A DNA stretch of 6,977 bases, taken from DUPQ01 sp041678685. GTDB lineage: Bacteria; Bacillota; Clostridia; DUPQ01. The position numbers and the translations under genes were made by a program. The notes under the pieces were generated by a model, which saw only the letters and a list, made by a program, of their open reading frames with translations, had not been told where the DNA came from and searched no databases. Positions 1 to 4,353 of this stretch are shown here, piece by piece. Every line of letters begins with the position of its first letter. The first letter of the stretch is position 1. The DNA lies in NCBI GenBank assembly GCA_041678685.1, contig JBAYNV010000115.1, positions 1 through 6,977 on the forward strand, given 5' to 3'.

Positions 1-17
1 CTAGCCGATGCCTTCCT

Positions 18-54
18 TCAAAGCACTCTTTCGCTATGCTCATTCGTGCTTTGA
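18..54. repeat. 9-bp inverted repeat (hairpin) at the left edge
   Basis: TCAAAGCAC (18-26) and GTGCTTTGA (46-54) are perfect reverse complements around a 19-base loop. No T-run follows directly on either strand, so it is not a classical intrinsic terminator. Bases 1-159 contain no convincing gene on either strand; they may be the 3' flank of something outside the window. The identity of this stretch is unknown. Confidence 0.5.
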
Positions 55-58
55 GTTG

Positions 59-140
59 CTTTCAGAATACCATCGTCTTTGTTTTTTTTCTACACTTCAG
101 TGTCTACTTTTAGAATAGCATCAAAGTTTCAGTTTTTTTT
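59..140. repeat. Imperfect direct repeat, each copy followed by a T8 tract
   Basis: CTTTCAGAATACCATC (59-74) and CTTTTAGAATAGCATC (107-122) agree at 14 of 16 positions. Each is followed after 7-10 bases by eight Ts (82-89 and 133-140), giving two related units about 50 bases apart. A short palindrome, ACACTTCAGTGT (92-103), lies between them. The second copy contains TAGAAT (111-116), a possible -10 element for the lipoprotein gene, with TCTACA (89-94) as a weak -35 and a 16-base spacer. Confidence 0.5.
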
Positions 141-159
141 AGGAAGTTAGGGGGAGTCT

Positions 160-1371
160 ATGAAAAAGAAAATTTTCATTATTTTATTGGTTATTGTTTG
201 TGTTCTTCTTTGCACTTCATGTACTGCGGTACCATCGAATGTTGAGTGTATACATGAATGGAAAAGGGCAACATGCACGCAACCTAAAACATGCTCTGTA
301 TGTAGTACTAAGGAAGGGTTTGCATTAGGGCATACGTGGGGAGCGCAAACCATAATTGAGCAGCCAACTTGTAGTGAAGCTGGAAGTGCACAGAAACAAC
401 GTACAGCATGTTTTATAATTGAAAATACTGTTCTATCAAAAATTAACCACACTTATGATAACGGGGTTATTAACAAACAAGCAACTTGCGATGCAGATGG
501 TAATAAGGTATATACATGCACACTATGTGGAGAAACCAAGAATGAATTGATTAATAAGTTGGGCCACCAAGTCAATGTTAATAACATCTGCACTGTATGC
601 GGCATAAAAGTACCACCAAATCTGAATATGACAGCACAGGAAGTTATAACTGTAAATTCAGTTAGTTACATAAGTAATAGGACGACTCAATATGATGAAC
701 AAAGTTACAGTCAGATTTTATTGTTTTCCCTTTTAGATAAGGATAGTAAAGAAATCGCTCCTCCAACTTTAGTAGATATTCGTATAGTAAATGATAATGA
801 CGTGACAGTATATACTGCAACCAGAATTGTAAAATCAAGTGATTACGGAACATGGACGAGTCCATTGTTAGGTTCTCACTTACAGGCTTCGGTCTATATT
901 AAAGATACAGATATAGCAAAAGGCAATATTGAAAGTGGTAAACTGTATTATAAAGTATATAATCCAGGATATGTGAGTTTCGATGAAATTTGGTTAAGTG
1001 TATCTGATTTACCGGTGAAAGATACGAAAGTTAATTTACCAGCATTACCTTTATATCTCAAAGAACTTTCCTATAGTTATGACGTGGACGAAGTCGCGAT
1101 CATTACTGGAATAACATATGAAATTAGCGGAACTTCTTTGTATATATATTTCGCAGGAGAAAAAACATATGATATAAAAGGATCTAAAAATGCTACTACA
1201 TTCAGTATCAGTTATCAGCTTCTCGACTCACAAGGATATATTGTTGACAGTGGTTCAGCATATACGCCAAGTTTATTCACAGGAGATAAGTTTAAAGATG
1301 TTAAGGGATATGTATGGGACATAAAAATTGGTGAAACATATACATTAAAAGTAATAGATGCATCATACTGA
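160..1371 (+). CDS. Secreted lipoprotein with N-terminal Cys-motif repeats
   Basis: The 403-residue protein starts with a lipoprotein signal peptide: Lys at residues 2-4, a hydrophobic core (5-18) and a likely lipobox ending Ser20-Cys21, so the mature protein should be lipidated on Cys21 and anchored outside the membrane. The -3 residue is Cys18, which is unusual. Residues 30-150 hold about three degenerate repeats of the kind H-x-W/Y...ATC...C-x-x-C-G...LGH. Cysteines lie at 30, 39, 45, 48, 71, 84, 110, 120, 123, 144 and 147. The CxxC pairs (45/48, 120/123, 144/147) suggest small zinc-ribbon-like knots, and the middle unit keeps only Cys84. Residues 160-403 are beta-rich with no enzyme motif; 315-375 (YEISGTSLYIYF, LLDSQGYIVDSG) resemble Ig-like C-terminal domains of Clostridial surface proteins. 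GGGGGAG (150-156) lies only 3 bases before ATG, AGGAAG (141-146) 13 bases before. Function unknown; probably extracellular binding or assembly. It converges with hipA. Confidence 0.85.
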   Translation: MKKKIFIILLVIVCVLLCTSCTAVPSNVECIHEWKRATCTQPKTCSVCSTKEGFALGHTWGAQTIIEQPTCSEAGSAQKQRTACFIIENTVLSKINHTYDNGVINKQATCDADGNKVYTCTLCGETKNELINKLGHQVNVNNICTVCGIKVPPNLNMTAQEVITVNSVSYISNRTTQYDEQSYSQILLFSLLDKDSKEIAPPTLVDIRIVNDNDVTVYTATRIVKSSDYGTWTSPLLGSHLQASVYIKDTDIAKGNIESGKLYYKVYNPGYVSFDEIWLSVSDLPVKDTKVNLPALPLYLKELSYSYDVDEVAIITGITYEISGTSLYIYFAGEKTYDIKGSKNATTFSISYQLLDSQGYIVDSGSAYTPSLFTGDKFKDVKGYVWDIKIGETYTLKVIDASY

Positions 1372-1399
1372 TAAATTTCACCTCGTATAAAGTTGGTTA

Positions 1400-1560
1400 T
1401 TAAATAAATCAATACGTATAATACAATGATAATCATGAAATCATTTAGGTTCAAATAGCAATATTTGAACCTAAAATTCACTGGATTATAAAGATTCCAG
1501 AAATTTACCATATGATTTAATGCCATTTTAGAAGTTTCTTAAATAAATCCTCGTATAATA
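1400..1560. repeat. Imperfect direct repeats flanking a hairpin in the lipoprotein-hipA gap
   Basis: TTAAATAAATC-AATA-CGTATAATA (1400-1423) recurs as TTAAATAAATC-CT-CGTATAATA (1539-1560), so 20 bases are shared around a 4-versus-2-base difference. A third partial copy, CCTCGTATAA, is at 1381-1390. The copies bracket about 115 bases that include the hairpin at 1444-1475. Low complexity makes chance possible, but the shared blocks are long for a 289-base gap. No gene is visible between 1372 and 1660. Confidence 0.45.
1444..1475. terminator. Perfect 14-bp hairpin with GCAA loop between convergent genes
   Basis: TTTAGGTTCAAATA (1444-1457) pairs perfectly with TATTTGAACCTAAA (1462-1475) around GCAA, a GNRA tetraloop on the plus-strand transcript. 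It lies between the 3' ends of the lipoprotein gene (+) and hipA (-), a natural place for a shared terminator. However, the stem is AT-rich and neither side has a long T-run, so intrinsic termination would be weak. It could instead protect a 3' end or be a small repeat element. Confidence 0.5.
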
Positions 1561-1660
1561 ACTCACCTAACATATCAAACTCACACTGAGGTTTATTTAG
1601 AATTCGTGATCATTAAATTTGCATCTGTATTAAATCTTCAAAATCCAGATATTGATATTT

Positions 1661-2752
1661 TCATCCTAAGCTTTGTTTTATCATATTGATGATTTGTTCG
1701 CATTCATTCAAAGATAACTTCATGATTTTTGCAACTTCAAGCAGATGGCTTTCGGTTGGATTGCCTGAACCATTTACTGTCATTTCATGCTCTGGCTTGT
1801 TTATTGTCTGTGTTAAGTCATAAGCGGGTGATAGAGCATAACCGCCTTTTTCTTCATTGTATAAAAATGCAAAGTTTTTGCCATGATCATCACGGTTACC
1901 ATAAAGCACATTAAAACACATTCTACTATATGCCTCATATAAGTCATTTTTATCGATGCAAATGTTTTGAATAACCTGGAACAAATGCAAGTAATCCAGG
2001 TTGGGTATGCGGTGCGTTGTTTCAAGTAGTGAGGATAGTGAAATCATATGTACTCTTTTATTATCCAATCTATCAAATCGTCTGGCTCCGAAATATCCTG
2101 TGGATATTTTCGAGTTAAAAAGCTTAAACTCATTTACCAATATACCGCATTGTTTTGCCAATTCGTTTGCCCTATATTCTTTTTGCCCAATATCTTTCGG
2201 GTCGTAACTGCACGGAAATTTCACTATCCAATATCCGTCGTTGTCTTTAATATGCACCTTTGGTCTTGCACCACCACCGGAACCGCCCAAATGATACAGT
2301 TTGTCTAAATCAACAGCACCTTCTTCATCATCAAAAATCTTCTTTGCTTCTTTTGCAAGCTCATCCAAATCATAACTATTTTCGCTGGTTTCTTCCACTT
2401 GTGATGGTTCGTATGATAGTCCGCCTAAGCCATTTGGATTAACAAGGCTTAATTTTGTTAAAGGTGATAATCTATCAAAATTGATGCCTTTTTTTGCCAG
2501 CATTCTTCTAAATAACAGTTCTCCCCAGCCGTCCGGTAAAGAGTCCTGAAAAACGCCGTAAAGTCCATTGAAAGTGTCCTTTTTATTGATGCGGACCTGA
2601 TTGGATAATGGTAAAGAAAAAGGAGAAATTGAAAATCCGTTTCCGATCCATTCATCTTCATATTGAAATGCAATGGTATTGTTTTCTAGTTCGGCTAAAT
2701 ACCCAACAATATGCTCATTGTATTTTACGATCAACTTTCGTATTCTTTTCAT
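1661..2752 (-). CDS. hipA: HipA-family serine/threonine kinase toxin
   Basis: A 363-residue HipA-fold protein kinase, the toxin of a type II HipBA toxin-antitoxin pair. Known HipA kinases phosphorylate aminoacyl-tRNA synthetases (GltX in E. coli), stopping translation and causing growth arrest or persistence; the target here is not predictable. An N-terminal HipA_N-like region (about 1-110, with LPDGWGELLF at 72-81) is fused to the kinase core, so it is the one-piece form. Motifs: Ser/Gly loop GGSGGGARPK (156-165; Ser158 is a candidate autophosphorylation site like Ser150 of E. coli HipA), ATP-binding Lys178 in WIVKF, catalytic loop NRDDHGKN (286-293; Asp288 aligns with Asp309, Asn293 likely binds metal) and SPAYDL (308-313; Asp312 aligns with Asp332). 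All look intact, so the toxin is probably active. It is somewhat shorter than the roughly 440 residues of E. coli HipA. Its ATG overlaps the hipB stop (ATGA), with AAAGGA upstream, implying translational coupling. The family call is strong; orthology to E. coli hipA is not implied. Confidence 0.93.
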   Translation of the reverse strand: MKRIRKLIVKYNEHIVGYLAELENNTIAFQYEDEWIGNGFSISPFSLPLSNQVRINKKDTFNGLYGVFQDSLPDGWGELLFRRMLAKKGINFDRLSPLTKLSLVNPNGLGGLSYEPSQVEETSENSYDLDELAKEAKKIFDDEEGAVDLDKLYHLGGSGGGARPKVHIKDNDGYWIVKFPCSYDPKDIGQKEYRANELAKQCGILVNEFKLFNSKISTGYFGARRFDRLDNKRVHMISLSSLLETTHRIPNLDYLHLFQVIQNICIDKNDLYEAYSRMCFNVLYGNRDDHGKNFAFLYNEEKGGYALSPAYDLTQTINKPEHEMTVNGSGNPTESHLLEVAKIMKLSLNECEQIINMIKQSLG

Positions 2753-3039
2753 GATCCAAAATCCTTTAAGTTTTTTATGATTTTGTTTTTGTATAGTTCG
2801 TTAAAGTCTTCTAAACAATCAATGGCATGGCTGATTTTAACCAAAGAAGACAGAGAGATCTCTCCGCTGTTTTCAAATCTTCTGATAGAAGCATAACTGA
2901 CCCCGGATCTGGTAGATAGGTCCTTTTGAGTTATGCCATATTCTTTTCTTCTTTGTTTGAAACGAGTCACCAAATCCTCAGTTACGGATTGCTCAGTTGG
3001 TGCGTTTACAAACTCGCTAATATCAAATTTCTTTTTCAT
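2749..3039 (-). CDS. hipB: HipB-like XRE-family antitoxin and autorepressor
   Basis: A 96-residue protein with one Cro/C1-type helix-turn-helix at about 24-78: FKQRRKEYGITQKDLSTRSG provides the first helices and SYASIRRFENS (48-58) the recognition helix. In HipBA pairs this protein neutralises HipA by complex formation and represses the operon as a dimer. It is the first gene of the pair and its stop overlaps the hipA start by 4 bases. The 20-residue N-terminal extension (KKKFDISEFVNAPTEQSVTE) and the basic tail after residue 82 could be the toxin-contact or protease-sensitive parts, which is inference. The ATG at 3039 has no Shine-Dalgarno: the bases just upstream are half of an operator, and the predicted transcription start is only a few bases before it. 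A downstream start would cut into the N-terminal region, and no internal ATG precedes the HTH. Confidence 0.88.
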   Translation of the reverse strand: MKKKFDISEFVNAPTEQSVTEDLVTRFKQRRKEYGITQKDLSTRSGVSYASIRRFENSGEISLSSLVKISHAIDCLEDFNELYKNKIIKNLKDFGS

Positions 3040-3041
3040 AT

Positions 3042-3057
3042 TGCTAACAGTTTAGCA
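3042..3057. promoter_or_regulatory. Proximal HipB operator candidate (TGCTA-N6-TAGCA)
   Basis: TGCTAA (3042-3047) and TTAGCA (3052-3057) form a perfect inverted repeat two bases upstream of the hipB start codon. It covers the predicted -10 element (3049-3054), so a dimer bound here would block RNA polymerase. The same half-sites with the same 6-base spacing recur at 3083-3098. Assignment to HipB is inferred from position and symmetry; E. coli HipB uses a different inverted repeat. Confidence 0.65.
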
Positions 3058-3077
3058 CTTTTATGCTTTAATGTCAA
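3049..3077 (-). promoter_or_regulatory. hipBA promoter
   Basis: On the minus strand, TTGACA (3077-3072, a perfect -35) is followed after exactly 17 bases by TAAACT (3054-3049, 4 of 6 with the -10 consensus). Transcription should start near 3042, giving a leader of only about 2-4 bases before the hipB ATG at 3039. The -10 lies inside the proximal operator, and the distal operator lies just upstream of the -35. Confidence 0.65.
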
Positions 3078-3079
3078 TA

Positions 3080-3101
3080 AATTGCTATCATATTAGCAAT
3101 T
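3080..3101. promoter_or_regulatory. Distal HipB operator candidate
   Basis: AATTGCTA (3080-3087) and TAGCAATT (3094-3101) are perfect inverted repeats around TCATAT. The core TGCTA-N6-TAGCA (3083-3098) matches the proximal site; the centres (3049.5 and 3090.5) are 41 bp apart, close to four helical turns. Two bound dimers would thus face the same side of the DNA and flank the -35, suggesting cooperative binding. Confidence 0.6.
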
Positions 3102-3127
3102 GTTTTTACATAAATTCATAATATAAT
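3100..3127 (+). promoter_or_regulatory. Possible divergent promoter next to the distal operator
   Basis: TTGTTT (3100-3105) and a perfect TATAAT (3122-3127) are separated by 16 bases on the plus strand. The -35 touches the edge of the distal operator. The -35 is weak (3 of 6) and the area is AT-rich. Any transcript would run into the decayed region antisense to the relic genes, and no intact gene follows, so this may be a leftover or chance match. Confidence 0.25.
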
Positions 3128-3704
3128 TTTCTGTGTCTTAAAAATTTATCAGTATGTTGAATAACATTCTAAATCTGCAAATCATTTGTTTGAAGTTGCA
3201 TCTGTCCCGCTATTTTTAATGACTTTGCAGATATACTGCATTCCACAAGCTTCTCTTTGCCTCTGTTGCATATCGTTATGTACAGAAGTTGCTATTAATG
3301 TATTCGCACCCCTTGTAAACCCGGTCCATTCTAACATCGTCTTTCTATATTATCTTGTTCATTACAGCGTCCAGTCCCTCATAATCACCGTTATCCAATG
3401 CTTAATATGTCTCTGACTTGAATTCTGCATCCACCCTATGCAGTCGTTTATATATTTACTGAGATAGTTGCGGTCTTGTATGTATCTACTGTTAGAAATG
3501 ATGCCAAAACATCTCCTTATCCCTTCTGCCCCGTTATTGTCCCTTATGTGCTCCCATTTTTCTTTAACAGTTTCTTCCCGGAATACCTATTATGTCTACG
3601 GCTTTACCAGCCAATCCTGTTGTATTTTCCTTTTCCTTTCATATACATACAGCAGATCCTGGGTACATATTGATTCCACATTTACTTCTACATTCACTAC
3701 TTTT
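3128..3704. other. Gene-free stretch with decayed minus-strand coding sequence of unknown identity
   Basis: No intact gene is supported here. On the minus strand an uninterrupted frame from 3586 to 3362 (74 codons, no credible start, stops clustered just upstream) reads FREETVKEKWEHIRDN and RNYLSKYINDCIGWM, which has a real-protein look. A neighbouring minus frame continues with GDYEGLDAVMNKII and, past a stop, MDRVYKGCEYINSNFCT, followed by another stop and SLWNAVYLQS down to about 3188. This suggests a gene broken by frameshifts and nonsense changes. I do not recognise the family. The overlapping plus-strand frames are Cys/Leu/Ser-rich antisense shadows. The end of any IS element bordering the ISL3 relic must lie in or left of this stretch, but I could not locate an inverted repeat. 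Confidence 0.4.
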
Positions 3705-3905
3705 TTACTTAGGGAAAAGCTGAAGATAAGAAAATTGCAGTTTGCTGACACATAGGCATATCATGGTCCTGAAGCTCTCATACAGTCCGGATCCTCTTGC
3801 TTTGCTCTTTACCTCCTGTATCATGCTGTTAATTCCTTCAGCAAAATATTTGTATATATGTTTTCAGATTACTCTGGTATCTCTACCTTATTCTTCCTGA
3901 ATGAT
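3705..3905 (-). pseudogene. ISL3-like transposase remnant (C-terminal end, internally deleted)
   Basis: The minus frame ending at TAA 3705-3707 encodes FAEGINSMIQEVKSKARG followed by YESFRTMI and LQFSYLQLF. This matches my knowledge of the C-terminal signature of ISL3-family (IS204/IS1001/IS1096/IS1165) DDE transposases: an EGIN..I...K..ARG block followed by F..MI and a short tail. The same frame runs back through two stops (TGA and TAA) to ATC at 3905-3903, which sits 5 bases after a strong GGAGGTG (3917-3911) and so looks like a mutated ATG start. Only about 20 codons separate this relic start from the C-terminal block, where a full transposase would have several hundred. The simplest reading is a large internal deletion plus point mutations. 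It is non-functional. The family call rests on memory of the motif. Confidence 0.6.
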
Positions 3906-3998
3906 TTTGACACCTCCTTATGGGTCAAGCCTGCTACGCATCAAGCAGACTGTCCAGCCTCTCTTTCAATCTGAACTATATCTGTATGTTATTTCACC

Positions 3999-4032
3999 AA
4001 AAAGCAGTACAGCCCACCCCGAAGGGGCTGTA
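3999..4032 (-). terminator. Intrinsic terminator in the leader of the transposase relic
   Basis: TACAGCCC (4008-4015) and GGGCTGTA (4025-4032) form a perfect 8-bp GC-rich stem. On the minus strand it is followed by CTGC and five Ts (4003-3999). The minus-strand loop also contains CCCC-TTCG-GGG, allowing an alternative very stable UUCG tetraloop hairpin. It sits about 80 bases upstream of the relic Shine-Dalgarno. IS elements often carry such a leader terminator to block transcription entering from outside. Confidence 0.6.
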
Positions 4033-4062
4033 TTGCAACTGAATATTAATACATGGTATAAT
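4033..4062 (+). promoter_or_regulatory. Extended -10 promoter candidate pointing to the c-di-GMP regulator
   Basis: TTGCAA (4033-4038, 4 of 6) and a perfect TATAAT (4057-4062) are 18 bases apart, and TGG directly before the -10 gives an extended -10 (TGnTATAAT). Transcription would start near 4069, making a leader of about 285 bases ahead of the start at 4354, or an independent short RNA. No coding sequence of note lies in between. Confidence 0.45.
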
Positions 4063-4068
4063 ATGTAT

Positions 4069-4251
4069 GCAGTAATTACTAAATTATCTTATCTGGCGAC
4101 CGTCATAACGTCTTAACCAATTACTATTGGCCTTTGCGTATGATCCAGCTTGAAACTTGGTACCAGAAATGGTGGCAGATGTCAGCCACCCCCGCCTGAC
4201 AATAACCTAATGTTCTTTTACAATTCACTTACTAAATGTTTTTGGCTGACA
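4069..4251 (+). other. Gene-free leader region with competing inverted repeats
   Basis: No gene is seen here. CCAAT-TACT-ATTGG lies at 4117-4130 and TGGTACCA is a palindrome at 4168-4175. GGTGGC (4171-4176) pairs with GCCACC (4185-4190). TGTCAG (4180-4185) pairs with CTGACA (4196-4201). TGTCAGCCA (4180-4188) also pairs with TGGCTGACA (4243-4251). The last three share bases and exclude one another. I compared it with c-di-GMP-I riboswitch consensus and found no match. It may be attenuator-like, an IS end, or chance. Confidence 0.3.
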
Positions 4252-4274
4252 GATTCCATAAAAATCTTTATAAG
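4246..4274 (+). promoter_or_regulatory. Sigma-A-type promoter of the c-di-GMP regulator gene
   Basis: CTGACA (4246-4251, 5 of 6) and TATAAG (4269-4274, 5 of 6) are separated by exactly 17 bases. Transcription should start near 4281, giving a leader of about 73 bases and then AGGAGAAG (4341-4348) five bases before ATG. The -35 lies in one arm of the 9-bp inverted repeat TGTCAGCCA/TGGCTGACA. Confidence 0.6.
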
Positions 4275-4353
4275 GAAATAGCAGGATAAGCCGAAAACAA
4301 TATATATATTTTGGGACAAGCGGGTAAATTTCATACTTTCAGGAGAAGTCATT

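Noticed and set aside
1..159. Possible transposase or IS end at the left edge
   Set aside because: The hairpin and repeats are suggestive, but no frame gives a recognisable protein and no terminal inverted repeat partner is in the window.
147..452. Minus-strand 101-codon frame over the lipoprotein start
   Set aside because: Antisense to a gene with a clear signal peptide and Cys-motif repeats; its own Cys content mirrors the opposite strand.
1729..2673. Several open frames of 60-86 codons inside hipA on either strand
   Set aside because: They overlap a gene with clear HipA motifs and show no independent start signals.
3186..3755. Plus-strand open frames of 65-95 codons
   Set aside because: Cys/Leu/Ser-rich antisense shadows of the decayed minus-strand coding sequence; no ribosome binding sites or motifs.
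3901..4116. Plus-strand 71-codon open frame upstream of the regulator
   Set aside because: No Shine-Dalgarno, runs antisense across the transposase relic leader and its terminator hairpin, and has no recognisable domain.
4069..4260. c-di-GMP riboswitch upstream of the c-di-GMP regulator
   Set aside because: It would fit the gene, but the conserved core of class I was not found and nothing convincing for class II could be built by eye.
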